From NCBI RefSeq assembly GCF_900638555.1, contig NZ_LR134525.1, positions 682,001 to 746,000 of the forward strand: 64,000 bases of DNA, given 5' to 3'. Position 1 is the first letter of the stretch, and each line of letters opens with the position of its first letter. Of this stretch, positions 18,840 through 29,705 are shown one piece after another. Both the position numbers and the translations under genes were made by a program. The stretch comes from Neisseria meningitidis (GTDB taxonomy: Bacteria > Pseudomonadota > Gammaproteobacteria > Burkholderiales > Neisseriaceae). The notes beneath the pieces are model-generated. The model saw only the letters and a list, made by a program, of their open reading frames with translations. It searched no databases and had not been told where the DNA came from.

Positions 18840-21278
18840 ATGACAGAAAAATCCCATAAAAAAACAGCAAAAGGCAGGGCGGGAAGCCCGTCCCCAACGT
18901 CCGCACGCAACAAGAAAGCCGACAACGGCGCACGGGGCAATAAAGTTTCCGAGCGGCTCAAGGCGGTCAAAGAGTTGCAGAAAACCGAAACCAAAAAGGC
19001 GCGTCCCGAACATGTCGTCAACCTTATCGGCGACGCACTGTGGCTGATGGGTTTGGCGGCAACCCTGTATTTGGTGATTTCCCTGATCAGTTTCGATATG
19101 GGCGATCCGTCTTGGTCGCACAGTTCGCCGGTTGTGGAAGATGTCGCCAATTGGGGCGGACTGTTCGGCGCGTATGTTGCCGATGTCGGCTATTATCTTT
19201 TCGGCTGGTCGTTCTGGTGGTGGATAGCGGCTGCCTGCGTCATGCTGTATAAAAATTTCCGCCTGCACGCAAAACAGACGGAAAACGAGGCATACAACCA
19301 CAAAATCGCTGCCGCCGCGCTGTTTGTCCTGACGGTCTTCAGCCCCGTCTTGGAGTATTTTGTGCTGGGCGGAAAATATGCCGACTCCCTGCCTGTCGGA
19401 GCAGGCGGTATGGTCGGCATACGCGTCGGCGCAGTGTTTGCGTGGCTGCTGGGGAAATCGGGCAGCCTGCTGATTATCTTGGTTGTTCTGCTGTTGTCGT
19501 TGTCCCTACTGGTGCAGATTTCATGGCTGGAATTTTTGAACGGTGCGGGCAGGGCGGTTCAAAACCGCCTGAGTGCCTTATCCGGCAAGGTCATGGCTTT
19601 AGGAAAACGCCGGCCGAATACCAAAACAGACGGTGTCGATACCCAAAATACACGGCGCATGGTAAAAGAAGCCAAGAATATTACGGCCAAACCCGTTGCC
19701 TTGCCCGAAGGCAGCAGCAGCAACCGCAAATCCGTCGCGGTTTCCGTCGCGCCGCCGCCCAAAATTCAGGTTTCTCTGTTTGAAGATGACGAACCTCGGC
19801 AGGCGGGCGAATACCACAAGCCTACATTGAACCTATTGCGGATTCCTGACAGCGAACCCGTCAGCATCAATCCCGCCGAATTGGAGCGCACTGCCGAACT
19901 GATCGAATCCAAACTGGCAGAATTCGGCATCGGCGTACAAGTCGTATCCGCCACATCCGGCCCCGTCATCACGCGCTACGAAATCGAACCCGCGCAAGGT
20001 GTTAAAGGCAGCCAAATTGTTGCCTTGTCGAAAGATTTGGCACGCTCTATGTCGCTGCAATCCGTGCGTATCGTCGAAACCATCGCAGGTAAAAACACGA
20101 TGGGCATCGAGTTGCCCAACGACAAACGCCAAGACGTGATGTTGAGCGAAATCTTGTCCTCGCCCGTGTTTGCCGAAGCCAAATCCAAGCTGACCGTCGC
20201 GCTGGGCAAAGACATTGCCGGTACCCCCGTTGTCGGCGACTTGGCGAAAATGCCGCACCTTTTGGTCGCCGGTATGACTGGTTCGGGCAAGTCCGTCGGC
20301 GTGAACGGCATGATTATGTCTATGCTTTTCAAAGCTACGCCCGACGAAGTCCGCTTCATTATGATAGACCCGAAAATGCTCGAGTTGAGCATTTACGACG
20401 GCATTCCGCACCTGCTCTGTCCCGTCGTGACCGATATGCGCGAAGCAGGGCAGGCGTTGAACTGGTGCGTCGCCGAAATGGAAAAACGCTACCGCCTGCT
20501 TTCCCACGCCGGTGTACGCAATCTGGAAGGCTTCAACCAAAAAGTCGAAGCCGCAAAAGCGGCAGGCAAGCCGCTGCTCAATCCGTTCAGTCTGAACCCC
20601 GACAACCCCGAGCCTTTGGAAAAACTGCCGATGATTGTGGTCGTTATCGACGAACTTGCCGACCTGATGATGACCGAACGCAAAGCCGTCGAGCAGCAAA
20701 TCGCCCGTCTCGCCCAAAAAGCGCGCGCCGCCGGTATCCATATGATTGTCGCCACCCAACGTCCCAGTGTCGATGTCGTTACCGGCCTGATTAAAGCCAA
20801 CATCCCGACGCGTATGGCGTTTACCGTGCAAAGCAAAATCGACAGCCGTACCATCCTCGACCAAATGGGCGCGGACGAACTGCTCAAATATGGCGATTCG
20901 CTGTTCCTTCAGCCCGGCAGTGCCGAACCGACCCGCCTGCAAGGCGCGTTTGTTTCCGATGATGAAGTCCACCACGTCGTCGCTTTCGTCAAGGAGCAGG
21001 CACCGGCAAATTATGTAGAAGGGCTGCTTACAGGCGAAGCGGCACAGGAAACGGCAAATATCGTCAGCCCCAATGCAGACAGTGACGAATTGTTCGATCA
21101 GGCTGTCGCCTATGTTTTGGAAAGCAAAAAAACCTCCATTTCGTCTTTGCAGCGGCAGTTGCGTATCGGCTATAACCGCGCGGCAAACCTGATGGAGGCA
21201 CTGGAAAATGCAGGTGTCGTTTCTCCCTCCGATCTTAACGGCAGCCGTAAAATTTTGGCGCACAAGGACCATTTATAG
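18840..21278 (+). CDS. ftsK: DNA translocase FtsK
   Basis: FtsK is a septum-located motor that pumps DNA toward dif and activates XerCD at division. The 812-residue protein has a basic N-terminus, about four membrane segments (residues about 60-230), a short linker, Walker A GMTGSGKS (about 478), Walker [10 protein letters not shown] (about 600), and the C-terminal gamma winged-helix domain ([20 protein letters not shown]). The linker is much shorter than in E. coli. Neisserial genomes usually carry a second FtsK-like gene elsewhere, so division of labour is possible. Confidence 0.94.
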   Translation: MTEKSHKKTAKGRAGSPSPTSARNKKADNGARGNKVSERLKAVKELQKTETKKARPEHVVNLIGDALWLMGLAATLYLVISLISFDMGDPSWSHSSPVVEDVANWGGLFGAYVADVGYYLFGWSFWWWIAAACVMLYKNFRLHAKQTENEAYNHKIAAAALFVLTVFSPVLEYFVLGGKYADSLPVGAGGMVGIRVGAVFAWLLGKSGSLLIILVVLLLSLSLLVQISWLEFLNGAGRAVQNRLSALSGKVMALGKRRPNTKTDGVDTQNTRRMVKEAKNITAKPVALPEGSSSNRKSVAVSVAPPPKIQVSLFEDDEPRQAGEYHKPTLNLLRIPDSEPVSINPAELERTAELIESKLAEFGIGVQVVSATSGPVITRYEIEPAQGVKGSQIVALSKDLARSMSLQSVRIVETIAGKNTMGIELPNDKRQDVMLSEILSSPVFAEAKSKLTVALGKDIAGTPVVGDLAKMPHLLVAGMTGSGKSVGVNGMIMSMLFKATPDEVRFIMIDPKMLELSIYDGIPHLLCPVVTDMREAGQALNWCVAEMEKRYRLLSHAGVRNLEGFNQKVEAAKAAGKPLLNPFSLNPDNPEPLEKLPMIVVVIDELADLMMTERKAVEQQIARLAQKARAAGIHMIVATQRPSVDVVTGLIKANIPTRMAFTVQSKIDSRTILDQMGADELLKYGDSLFLQPGSAEPTRLQGAFVSDDEVHHVVAFVKEQAPANYVEGLLTGEAAQETANIVSPNADSDELFDQAVAYVLESKKTSISSLQRQLRIGYNRAANLMEALENAGVVSPSDLNGSRKILAHKDHL

Positions 21279-21291
21279 CCCATATCGCAAA

Positions 21292-21330
21292 ATGCCGTCT
21301 GAACGGTGGAATTGGCGTTTCAGACGGCAT
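21292..21330 (+). terminator. Uptake-sequence terminator of ftsK
   Basis: ATGCCGTCTGAACG pairs with CGTTTCAGACGGCAT and is followed by ATTATGTTT, 14 bases after the ftsK stop. Confidence 0.7.
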
Positions 21331-21485
21331 ATTATGTTTCAGGCGAAACATTGTGATATACTTGCCAGCTAAAATTTCCCCTTTGCGGCAATGCGGTTCA
21401 AATATCGTACCGTTGCGCTGTTTGCTTCCCCATGTAGGGAAGAAAGTTTATCATTTTATCAACACAACAAATTTAAGGGCTTATG

Positions 21486-22796
21486 ATGAGCGTAACTGTT
21501 GAAACTTTAGAAAATCTGGAACGCAAAGTAGTGTTGTCCCTGCCTTGGTCCGAAATCAACGCAGAAACCGATAAAAAACTGAAACAAACCCAACGCCGTG
21601 CAAAAATCGACGGTTTCCGTCCGGGTAAAGCACCTTTAAAAATGATTGCCCAAATGTACGGTGCGAGCGCACAAAACGACGTGATCAACGAGCTGGTGCA
21701 ACGCCGCTTCCACGATGTTGCCGTTGCCCAAGAGTTGAAAGTGGCAGGCTTCCCCCGTTTTGAAGGCGTTGAAGAACAAGACGATAAAGAATCTTTCAAA
21801 GTTGCCGCCATTTTTGAAGTGTTCCCCGAAGTCGTTATCGGCGATTTGTCTGCACAAGAAGTTGAAAAAGTAACCGCTTCCGTCGGTGATGCCGAAGTGG
21901 ACCAAACCGTAGAAATCCTGCGCAAACAACGCACCCGCTTCAACCATGTCGAACGCGAAGCCCGAAACGGCGACCGCGTCATCATTGACTTTGAAGGCAA
22001 AATCGACGGCGAACCTTTTGCCGGCGGCGCATCCAAAAACTACGCCTTCGTATTGGGCGCAAGTCAAATGCTGCCTGAATTTGAAGCCGGCGTAGTCGGC
22101 ATGAAGGCGGGCGAAAGTAAAGACGTTACCGTCAATTTCCCTGAAGACTACCACGGTAAAGACGTTGCCGGTAAAACTGCCGTGTTCACCATTACGCTGA
22201 ACAACGTTTCCGAAGCGACTCTGCCTGAAGTCGATGCAGATTTTGCAAAAGCCTTGGGTATTGCGGATGGCGACGTTGCCAAAATGCGCGAAGAAGTGAA
22301 GAAAAACGTAAGCCGCGAAGTGGAACGCCGCGTAAACGAACAAACCAAAGAATCCGTAATGAACGCGCTGCTCAAAGCCGTAGAGCTGAAAGCACCTGTT
22401 GCTTTGGTCAATGAAGAAGCCGCACGCTTGGCAAACGAAATGAAACAAAATTTTGTTAACCAAGGTATGGCTGATGCTGCCAACTTGGATCTGCCTTTGG
22501 ATATGTTCAAAGAACAAGCCGAACGCCGCGTGTCTTTGGGTCTGATTTTGGCCAAACTGGTTGATGAAAACAAACTGGAACCGACTGAGGAGCAAATCAA
22601 AGCCGTTGTCGCCAACTTCGCAGAAAGCTACGAAGATCCTCAAGAAGTAATCGACTGGTACTACGCAGAGCCTTCCCGCCTGCAAGCCCCGACTTCTTTG
22701 GCGATAGAAAGCAACGTCGTTGATTTCGTTTTGGGTAAAGCCAAAGTAAACGAAAAAGCTTTGTCTTTTGACGAAGTGATGGGCGCGCAAGCCTGA
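21486..22796 (+). CDS. tig: Trigger factor
   Basis: Trigger factor is the ribosome-bound chaperone and peptidyl-prolyl isomerase that meets nascent chains. The 436-residue protein has the N-terminal ribosome-binding signature (GFRPGKAP), a central FKBP-type domain (RVIIDFEGKIDGEPFAGG, about residues 160-178), and a helical C-terminal domain. Of two adjacent ATGs the second is chosen because AAGGG lies 6 bases before it. clpP lies 95 bp downstream, the same order as in many proteobacteria (tig-clpP). Confidence 0.96.
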   Translation: MSVTVETLENLERKVVLSLPWSEINAETDKKLKQTQRRAKIDGFRPGKAPLKMIAQMYGASAQNDVINELVQRRFHDVAVAQELKVAGFPRFEGVEEQDDKESFKVAAIFEVFPEVVIGDLSAQEVEKVTASVGDAEVDQTVEILRKQRTRFNHVEREARNGDRVIIDFEGKIDGEPFAGGASKNYAFVLGASQMLPEFEAGVVGMKAGESKDVTVNFPEDYHGKDVAGKTAVFTITLNNVSEATLPEVDADFAKALGIADGDVAKMREEVKKNVSREVERRVNEQTKESVMNALLKAVELKAPVALVNEEAARLANEMKQNFVNQGMADAANLDLPLDMFKEQAERRVSLGLILAKLVDENKLEPTEEQIKAVVANFAESYEDPQEVIDWYYAEPSRLQAPTSLAIESNVVDFVLGKAKVNEKALSFDEVMGAQA

Positions 22797-22891
22797 TTAT
22801 CCTGAAAATGCCGTCTTAGGGCAGTTTTTGAAAGCACCGAAGCCGCTTTTAAAGCCCGCTTTGGTGCTTTTACATCATGAAAGGAGACGAA

Positions 22892-23506
22892 ATGTCTTTT
22901 GATAACTATCTTGTCCCTACCGTTATCGAGCAGAGCGGTCGCGGTGAGCGTGCATTCGATATCTATTCCCGGCTTTTGAAAGAGCGCATCGTATTCTTGG
23001 TCGGCCCGGTAACCGACGAGTCCGCCAATCTGGTGGTTGCCCAACTGTTGTTTTTGGAAAGTGAGAATCCGGATAAGGATATTTTCTTCTATATTAACTC
23101 GCCGGGCGGTTCGGTAACGGCCGGTATGTCGATTTACGACACCATGAATTTTATCAAGCCCGATGTATCGACTTTGTGCTTGGGGCAGGCAGCAAGTATG
23201 GGCGCGTTCTTATTGTCGGCAGGCGAAAAAGGCAAACGTTTCGCCCTGCCCAACAGCCGGATTATGATTCACCAGCCTTTAATCAGCGGCGGCTTGGGCG
23301 GTCAGGCATCCGATATTGAAATTCACGCACGCGAACTGTTGAAAATCAAAGAAAAACTCAACCGCCTGATGGCGAAACATTGCGGCCGCGATTTGGCAGA
23401 TTTGGAGCGCGACACCGACCGTGATAATTTCATGTCTGCCGAAGAAGCAAAAGAATATGGTTTGATCGACCAAGTTTTGGAAAACCGCGCTTCTTTGCAG
23501 CTTTAA
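22892..23506 (+). CDS. clpP: ATP-dependent Clp protease proteolytic subunit
   Basis: ClpP forms the tetradecameric serine protease barrel served by ClpA or ClpX. The 204-residue protein starts MSFDNYLVP after AAGGAGACGAA, which decides against the upstream in-frame ATG. The catalytic serine is S102 (ASMGAF), the histidine H127 (MIHQP), and the aspartate lies in the RDTDRD stretch. Distance and orientation suggest transcription with or near tig. A hairpin follows the stop. Confidence 0.97.
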   Translation: MSFDNYLVPTVIEQSGRGERAFDIYSRLLKERIVFLVGPVTDESANLVVAQLLFLESENPDKDIFFYINSPGGSVTAGMSIYDTMNFIKPDVSTLCLGQAASMGAFLLSAGEKGKRFALPNSRIMIHQPLISGGLGGQASDIEIHARELLKIKEKLNRLMAKHCGRDLADLERDTDRDNFMSAEEAKEYGLIDQVLENRASLQL

Positions 23507-23520
23507 ACCTTGTGAAGTAG

Positions 23521-23556
23521 ACAAATGCCGTCTGAAAACAGTTCAGACGGCATTTG
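23521..23556. terminator. Bidirectional terminator between clpP and ispG
   Basis: ACAAATGCCGTCTGAAAAC pairs with GTTCAGACGGCATTTGT. The uptake-sequence stem is extended by AT pairs and placed between convergent genes. Confidence 0.8.
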
Positions 23557-23558
23557 TC

Positions 23559-24824
23559 TTATAGGGACTGTATTGGGATGATTTTGTTCTGGTTGCGTTT
23601 GGAGCCGTTTTCGCCGTAGTTGGTTTTGACATACTCTTCAACAATAGCCAAAAATTCCGTTGCAATGTTGTCGCCTTTCAGCGTTACTTTGCGTTCACCA
23701 TCTACATAAACAGGCGCGACGGGTGTTTCCCCCGTACCGGGCAGGCTGATGCCGATGTCGGCCAATTTGCTTTCTCCGGGCCCATTGACAACGCAGCCCA
23801 TTACGGCAACGTTCAGGGATTCAACCCCAGGATAAAGGGTACGCCATATAGACATTTTTTGGCGCAGGTAATTTTGAACATCTTGTGCCAGCTCTTGAAA
23901 TACGGTACTGGTGGTACGCCCGCAGCCGGGGCAGGCGGTAACCATCGGCGTAAACGAACGCAATCCCATAGTTTGTAAAATCTCTTGCCCGACGACGACC
24001 TCCTGAGTACGCGGGCTGCCAGGTTCCGGAGTCAGTGAAATGCGGATGGTGTCGCCGATTCCTTCTTGAAGCAAGACGGATAATGCCGCCGTTGATGCGA
24101 CAATGCCTTTGCTGCCCATACCGGCTTCGGTCAAACCCAAATGCAGCGGATAGGCGCAACGGCTGCCCAGTTCGCGGTAAACCTGAATCAAATCCTGAAC
24201 CGCGCTGACTTTGCACGACAGGATGATTTTGTCTTCGGGCAGTCCCAATAGAACGGCTTTTTCGGCAGATTCCAAAGCGGAGACAATCAGTGCTTCCTTC
24301 GTCACTTCTTCGGGCGGTTTCGGCGCGGAAGAAGCGAGGTTGGCATCCATCATACGTTTGGCGAGGCTTTGATCCAAAGAACCCCAGTTTACGCCGATGC
24401 GGACGGCTTTATCGTTTTCAGCAGCAGTCCGAATCATAAAGGCAAATTTTTCATCGCCTTTTACGCCTTTGCCGACATTGCCGGGATTGATGCGGTATTT
24501 GGACAATGCTTTGCCGCATTCTGGAAATTCCGCCAACAGGCGTTCGCCGTTGAAGTGGAAATCGCCGATAAGCGGTGTGGCATAGCCCATATCGTCCAAG
24601 CGGCGGCGGATTTCGGCAACTTTGGACGCGGCTTCGGGGCTGTTGACGGTAATACGCACCATTTCGGATCCGGCGTCGCTCAATTCCTTAATCTGCAATG
24701 CGGTGGCTTTTGCATCGGCAGTGTCGGTGTTGGTCATAGATTGGATAACGACGGGTGCTTCTGAACCGACGGTAATATGATCGATGCGGACTTGATGCGT
24801 CTTGCGGCGTTGGAGTGTGTTCAT
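23559..24824 (-). CDS. ispG: 4-hydroxy-3-methylbut-2-en-1-yl diphosphate synthase
   Basis: IspG (GcpE) is the [4Fe-4S] enzyme of the methylerythritol phosphate route to isoprenoids, converting MEcPP to HMBPP. The 421-residue protein has [11 protein letters not shown], the cluster cysteines in [13 protein letters not shown] (two) and [10 protein letters not shown] (one), and the N-terminal TIM-barrel sequence [12 protein letters not shown]. It is the last gene of the rlmN-pilW-ispG cluster and starts 15 bases after pilW ends. Confidence 0.96.
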
Positions 24825-24839
24825 ATGGTTTGAATCTGT

Positions 24840-25601
24840 TTATTGACCGATGAGGACGGTTTGCAATTCTTCCGAGTAGGGGAAATTCGCCTGCAATTGT
24901 GCTTCATATTCGTATGCCGCCTGTGCGTTGCCGAGGGCTTTGGCAATTTTCCAGCCTAGCAGCAAATCATCGGCCTGAAGGACTTCTACCCTGCTTTGGT
25001 ATTTTTTAAAGTAGTAATCGGCATCGCCCAACTGCCCGGCCAGCATTTTGGTGCGCGCCAGTTCTTTAAATGCGGGTGGGAACTGCGGCTGGGCGGCGAG
25101 GGAACGTTTCAAATAGGCTTCCGCCAATCCGAATTGCCCCTGTTTTGCGCTGCATATGCCTTTATTCAGGTTGGCAATATAAGGGGTCGGGTAGGTGGGG
25201 TCGGCCAGGGCTTTGTCGAAATATGCCATAGATTCGGCAGGGCGGTTGAGCCTGCCGCACAGGAACCAGCCGTAGTTGTTGTTGATTTCGGCACTGTCGG
25301 GTTTGATGGAGAGGGCTTGCCGGAAACTTTCCTGCGCCTTGTCGTTAACTTTCAGGTATTGATAGATTTCGGCACGGACCAGCCAGGCAAGCTCGTTTTT
25401 AGGGTCTGATTTCAAGGCGTCTTCAATACTTGCCGTCGCCTGACGGTAGTCCTGACCGCGCATATATTCCATTGCCAACTGGGTTTTGATATTGGAAACC
25501 TGATTGGCTTTTTCTGCCCGCGAGGGGCGGTAGGAAGTGCTGCACGCGCCCAAGGCAAGGACAAGTAATAAAGAGATTCGTTTGGATGGCTTAAAAGGCA
25601 T
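24840..25601 (-). CDS. pilW: Type IV pilus biogenesis lipoprotein PilW (PilF-type TPR pilotin)
   Basis: A 253-residue outer-membrane lipoprotein that supports PilQ secretin assembly and pilus stability. The signal peptide ends in LGACS, a lipobox with the modified cysteine at about residue 20. The mature part is TPR repeats (AEINNNYGWFLCGRLNRPAES and similar blocks). The start MPFKPSK matches the known neisserial protein; a 12-codon in-frame extension overlaps rlmN and is rejected. The stop of rlmN is 2 bases upstream, so the genes are cotranscribed. Confidence 0.93.
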   Translation of the reverse strand: MPFKPSKRISLLLVLALGACSTSYRPSRAEKANQVSNIKTQLAMEYMRGQDYRQATASIEDALKSDPKNELAWLVRAEIYQYLKVNDKAQESFRQALSIKPDSAEINNNYGWFLCGRLNRPAESMAYFDKALADPTYPTPYIANLNKGICSAKQGQFGLAEAYLKRSLAAQPQFPPAFKELARTKMLAGQLGDADYYFKKYQSRVEVLQADDLLLGWKIAKALGNAQAAYEYEAQLQANFPYSEELQTVLIGQ

Positions 25602-25603
25602 AA

Positions 25604-26698
25604 TTACCCCTGTTGTCCGATTAAAATCTGCTGCCATTTTTGTTGGCGGCGCGTTTTATCCTGAACCTGCCCCGCCAACTGTCCGCAGGCGGCATCGATG
25701 TCGTCGCCGCGCGTTTTTCGTACGGTAACGACAAATCCTGCCTGCTGCAAAATATCGCGGAACACACGGATGTTCTCATTGCTGGAGCGTTCGTATCCGG
25801 AGTTTGGGAAGGGATTGAACGGAATCAGATTGAACTTGCAGGGAACATCTGTGACCAGTTCGATCAGTTCGCGCGCATGTTGCGCCTTATCGTTTATTCC
25901 GTCCAACATGACGTATTCGAAAGTGATGAAATCCCTGGGTGCTTTGACCAGATAGCGTTGGCATGCGGCCATCAATTCTTTCAAGGGATATTTTTTGTTC
26001 AACGGTACGATTTGGTTGCGGACTTCGTCATTGGAAGCGTGGAGGGAAACCGCCAAAGCCACCGGCATGACATCGCGCAACCTGTCCATTTGGGGAACCA
26101 TACCCGAAGTGGAAACGGTTACGCGGCGGCGGCTCAAACCGTAGCCGTGGTCGTCCAGCATGATGCTTAAGGCGGTAACGACATTGTCGAAGTTCGCCAT
26201 CGGCTCGCCCATACCCATCATCACTACATTGGAAATTACGCGTTCGTTTTTCGGTGTAACACCCATCGCTTTGTTTGCCCACCACAATTGCCCGATGATT
26301 TCGGCAGCAGTCAAATTGCGGTTGAAGCCCTGCCGGCCGGTCGAACAAAATGTACATTCCAAAGCGCAGCCGACTTGTGAGGAAATGCAGAGCGTGCCGC
26401 GATCCGATTCGGGGATGAAGACGGTTTCCACCCCGTTGCCCGTACCGACATCCAAAAGCCATTTTCGAGTGCCGTCTGAAGATTTTTGAGACATCATCAG
26501 CTTGGGAATTTCGATGCCTGCCTGTTCGTTCAGTTTATGGCGCAACGATTTTGCCAAATCGGTCATTTCGTTAAAATTTTGCGCGCCGGATTGGTGCATC
26601 CAACGCATAACCTGTTTGGCACGGAAGGGTTTTTCGCCCATATCGGCAAAATGTCGGGTCAGCCCTTGAAGGTCGTAGTTGAGCAGATTGGTTTTCAT
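25604..26698 (-). CDS. rlmN: Dual-specificity 23S rRNA/tRNA (adenine-C2)-methyltransferase RlmN
   Basis: RlmN is a radical-SAM enzyme that methylates A2503 of 23S rRNA and A37 of some tRNAs. The 364-residue protein has the radical-SAM cysteines in [14 protein letters not shown] (about residues 111-124), [12 protein letters not shown], and the catalytic cysteine near the end in [12 protein letters not shown]. It heads the tight cluster rlmN-pilW-ispG, an arrangement shared with other proteobacteria (rlmN-pilF-...-ispG). Confidence 0.95.
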   Translation of the reverse strand: MKTNLLNYDLQGLTRHFADMGEKPFRAKQVMRWMHQSGAQNFNEMTDLAKSLRHKLNEQAGIEIPKLMMSQKSSDGTRKWLLDVGTGNGVETVFIPESDRGTLCISSQVGCALECTFCSTGRQGFNRNLTAAEIIGQLWWANKAMGVTPKNERVISNVVMMGMGEPMANFDNVVTALSIMLDDHGYGLSRRRVTVSTSGMVPQMDRLRDVMPVALAVSLHASNDEVRNQIVPLNKKYPLKELMAACQRYLVKAPRDFITFEYVMLDGINDKAQHARELIELVTDVPCKFNLIPFNPFPNSGYERSSNENIRVFRDILQQAGFVVTVRKTRGDDIDAACGQLAGQVQDKTRRQQKWQQILIGQQG

Positions 26699-26781
26699 GT
26701 GTTTGTGTTTTTCTTAAATCAAGGCTTCAAATAAAAAATTGCAGGGCAGGCAAGTTTGATTTGAAGCCTTTTGCAACAGAG

Positions 26782-26820
26782 TCTTCAGACGGCATGGATA
26801 TATTTTATGCCGTCTGAAGA
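26782..26820. terminator. Uptake-sequence hairpin between ndk and rlmN
   Basis: TCTTCAGACGGCAT pairs with ATGCCGTCTGAAGA around an AT-rich 11-base loop. It lies just past the ndk stop and probably ends that transcript. Confidence 0.65.
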
Positions 26821-26841
26821 GGAGTTGGGCGGTGTATTGTA

Positions 26842-27267
26842 TCAACGGGGGCAGATTTCGGTTTGGCTGAAAAAGTAGGCAATTTCCAAAGCGGCATTTT
26901 CCACGCTGTCGGAACCGTGTACGGCATTAATGCTGACCGAAGTGGCAAAGTCCGCGCGTATCGTGCCTTCGGCGGCTTCGGAAGGATTAGTTGCACCCAT
27001 CAGTTCGCGGTTTTTCAGGACGGCGTTTTCACCCTCTAATACCTGAATCATAACCGGACCGCCGGTCATAAATTCAACCAATCCGGCGTAGAAGGGGCGG
27101 TCTTTATGAACCGCATAAAATTCTTGCGCCTCTTTGAGGGTAAGCTGCTTCATTTTGGCGGCAACGATTTTCAGACCGTTCTCCTCAAAGCGGCTGTATA
27201 TTTTGCCGATAACGTTTTTGCCGACGGCATCGGGTTTGATGATGGAGATGGTACGTTCAATCGCCAT
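26842..27267 (-). CDS. ndk: Nucleoside diphosphate kinase
   Basis: Ndk transfers the gamma phosphate between nucleoside triphosphates and diphosphates. The 141-residue protein starts [15 protein letters not shown] and carries the active-site histidine in NAVHGSDS (about residue 117), both hallmark motifs. AAGGATATAGC lies before the ATG. It is probably a single-gene unit bounded by a hairpin. Confidence 0.98.
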   Translation of the reverse strand: MAIERTISIIKPDAVGKNVIGKIYSRFEENGLKIVAAKMKQLTLKEAQEFYAVHKDRPFYAGLVEFMTGGPVMIQVLEGENAVLKNRELMGATNPSEAAEGTIRADFATSVSINAVHGSDSVENAALEIAYFFSQTEICPR

Positions 27268-27325
27268 GCTATATCCTTATTTTTACTTAAGAAGAATCAA
27301 ATCGGTATTCTATCAAAAAAATAAC

Positions 27326-28477
27326 TTATCCGCCTGAAGCCTTGGGAGATAGGGTCAGGTGCGGCTGTTCCAAATAAACTTCGGACTGCATTTCGACCAT
27401 CCGGCTGGCGGTGCGGGTAAATTCTTCGGCAAAATCGCCTTCCGTATAGATATGGTTGACATCTACCGCGCCGGTGGCACACAGTTTGACCCGGAAATCG
27501 TAGAGTACGTCAATCAGCCAAGTCAGCCGCCGCGCCTCCGCCTTTTCTTGCGGTGAGAGTTGTTCCAAACCTGAAATAAAAACCATTTCATAATGTTCGG
27601 CCAAATACAGATAGTCGGACTGTGAGCGGGGGCCGAAGCACAGTGCGCGGAAATCAAACCATATGGCACGGCCGGACTCGGCTTTGTGGGGAATCTCCCG
27701 ACCATGGATGGTGCTGATGCCGGGGTTCAAATCGGTAATGCCTGTCATTTCTTTGAACAGTTTTGCCAGTTTTGCCTCATTTTCTTCATTGGCAGGCGTA
27801 AAGAAAATCTCGGCGGGGCGGAGGGTACGCAGTCGGTAGTCTTCACCGCCGTCAACGTTTAAGACGGTCAGGCTGGACTCGATGAGCGCGATTGTGGGAA
27901 GAAAACTGCTCCGGTTTTGACCTTGCGGGTAGAGTTCGGAAGGCGCGTAGTTTGAAGTCGCCACCAAAACAACGCCCTCGTTAAGCAGGTTTTCCAGCAG
28001 ACGGCCTAAAATCATTGCATCCGCAATATCGCTGACATGAAATTCGTCAAAACACAATACGCGGGTTTCTTTGGCAATCTCGGCGGCAACGGATTTCAAC
28101 GGGTTGCTTTCGCTTTTCAGGGTTTTCAGCCTCTGGTGGATTTCTGCCATAAAGGCATGAAAGTGGACGCGGCGTTTGCGGCGGTAAGGGAGGCAGCCGA
28201 AAAAAGCGTCCATCAGAAAGCTTTTGCCGCGTCCGACCCCGCCATAGAAATAAAGCCCTTTGGGGACTTGCGGGGAACGCAAACTCCTGCCTAAAAAACG
28301 GTTTCTTTTGCGTTTGAACATCATCAATTCGGTCCAAAGCCGATCGAGGTGTTCGATGGCGGCTGCCTGCGCGTCGTCGCGGATGAAGTTGGGCAGTTGT
28401 GAGGCAGCCTGATACCAAGTCAGCGGGCTGTGATTTTCAAACGGCGGGGCTTTAAAAAGTTGGTCTCTATTACTCAT
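27326..28477 (-). CDS. zapE: Cell division ATPase ZapE
   Basis: ZapE (YhcM) is an AFG1-type P-loop ATPase linked to Z-ring function. The 383-residue protein has Walker A GGVGRGKSFLMDAFF (about residues 80-94), Walker B LCFDEFHV (about 138), and the sensor-like VATSNYAPSELY segment. Length matches the family. It begins divergently to a 390-bp repeat-bearing gap. No membrane segment is evident. Confidence 0.93.
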   Translation of the reverse strand: MSNRDQLFKAPPFENHSPLTWYQAASQLPNFIRDDAQAAAIEHLDRLWTELMMFKRKRNRFLGRSLRSPQVPKGLYFYGGVGRGKSFLMDAFFGCLPYRRKRRVHFHAFMAEIHQRLKTLKSESNPLKSVAAEIAKETRVLCFDEFHVSDIADAMILGRLLENLLNEGVVLVATSNYAPSELYPQGQNRSSFLPTIALIESSLTVLNVDGGEDYRLRTLRPAEIFFTPANEENEAKLAKLFKEMTGITDLNPGISTIHGREIPHKAESGRAIWFDFRALCFGPRSQSDYLYLAEHYEMVFISGLEQLSPQEKAEARRLTWLIDVLYDFRVKLCATGAVDVNHIYTEGDFAEEFTRTASRMVEMQSEVYLEQPHLTLSPKASGG

Positions 28478-28869
28478 ATTTAACCTTGTTATACTTCTTG
28501 CGGCGGAGAAAGAAAATGCTTACCGTCGGTATTATAAATGATTTCCTTCAAACTTGGCGTTTTCCGTGGAAAAGAATAATGACGCGCACAAGGGGGGGTA
28601 TGAGCAAAGGCGGCGTTTCAATATGGTGCAGATATGAGCTCAAATGCCTTTTATAGTAGATTAAATTTAAACCAGTACGGCGTTGCCTCGCCTTGCCGTA
28701 CTATTTGTACTGTCTGCGGCTTCGTCGCCTTGTCCTGATTTTTGTTAATCCACTATAATCCGTAGAGTCGGCTTCTTCCGGCTCAGACGGCATACGTTTA
28801 TGCCGGCACTTCTTACCGCCCTCGTGCCGGCTATCCCAAAACTGCTTTGAACACTGAACGCTCTTTGGT
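28478..28869. other. Intergenic region with Correia element and small frame
   Basis: This gap holds TATAAT-like sequence for zapE near 28535, a G7 run at 28592-28598, and a possible 46-codon frame (28516-28656, plus strand) behind CGGAGAAAG. It also holds a 15-bp sequence (28615-28629) repeated at 14294-14308, a Correia element and one uptake sequence near 28784. The small frame has no recognised family and ends inside the Correia element. Confidence 0.45.
28652..28757. repeat. Correia repeat element (short form, 106 bp)
   Basis: The element runs from TATAGTAGATTAAATTT (one base off the usual end) to GTTAATCCACTATA. It is the short form without the internal 50-bp segment and lies downstream of fghA. 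Confidence 0.9.
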
Positions 28870-29697
28870 TTACTTCAAAAACGCGGCGTGATAAGCAATA
28901 TGCTCGCCAATAAAACTGGCGATGAAGTAATAGCTGTGATCGTAGCCTTTATGGAAACGCACATCGACCGGCTGGTTTGCCGCACGGCAGGTTTCGATAA
29001 AATCTTCGGTACGCAATTGTGTCGGCAAAAACTCATCTTCCAAGCCTTGATCGATGCGCATACCTTGCACTTTATAGCCTTGTTGAATGAGTGAGTTCGC
29101 ATCATATTGCTGCCATTTTTCACGGTCTTTCCCTAAATAAGCAGTAAAGGCTTTTTCTCCCCACGGCACGAGGCTTGGCGATAAAATAGGCGAAAAGGCA
29201 GAAACACTTTGATAACGTTCCTGATTCCGCAGCGCCAATACCAATGCGCCGTGTCCGCCCATTGAATGCCCCATAATGGAACGTTTGCCGTTGGTAGGAA
29301 AGTGTTTCTCAATCAGACGGGGCAGCTCGTTCAAAATGTAATCATACATTTGATAATTCGCCGCCCAAGGCTGTTCGGTCGCATTCAAATAAAAGCCTGC
29401 ACCCTGTCCTAAATCGTAAGCATCATCGTTCGGCACTTGCTCTCCGCGAGGGCTGGTATCGGAGGCCACCACAATTACTTGATGTTCTGCCGCATAACGC
29501 TGAAAGCCTGATTTGGTAATGAAATTTTGTTCCGTACACGTCAAGCCGGAAAGCCAATAAATCACACCAAGCGGTCGATTTTCTGGATTATTTGGCAAAT
29601 AGACGGCAAATTTCATTTCGCATTGCAGCGTTTGGGCATGATGCGCCCAAACTTGTTGCGAACCGCCAAAAATTTGATGTTGTTCAATCAGTTTCAT
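28870..29697 (-). CDS. fghA: S-formylglutathione hydrolase
   Basis: This esterase-D family enzyme hydrolyses S-formylglutathione, the AdhC product, to formate and glutathione. The 275-residue alpha/beta hydrolase has the nucleophile elbow GHSMGGHGAL (serine about residue 145) and the C-terminal histidine in KGYDHSYYF. It starts 8 bases after adhC ends, so the two form an operon. Codon use is more AT-rich than the flanks and no uptake sequence occurs in it. In Neisseria the gene is also called estD. Confidence 0.95.
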   Translation of the reverse strand: MKLIEQHQIFGGSQQVWAHHAQTLQCEMKFAVYLPNNPENRPLGVIYWLSGLTCTEQNFITKSGFQRYAAEHQVIVVASDTSPRGEQVPNDDAYDLGQGAGFYLNATEQPWAANYQMYDYILNELPRLIEKHFPTNGKRSIMGHSMGGHGALVLALRNQERYQSVSAFSPILSPSLVPWGEKAFTAYLGKDREKWQQYDANSLIQQGYKVQGMRIDQGLEDEFLPTQLRTEDFIETCRAANQPVDVRFHKGYDHSYYFIASFIGEHIAYHAAFLK

Positions 29698-29705
29698 CGC
29701 ATACC

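Noticed and set aside
19833..21272. 479-codon minus-strand frame inside ftsK
   Set aside because: It is a shadow of ftsK caused by codon bias; no domain is recognisable.
28592..28598. G7 run as a definite phase-variation tract
   Set aside because: The surrounding 46-codon frame is not a recognised gene, so switching cannot be claimed.
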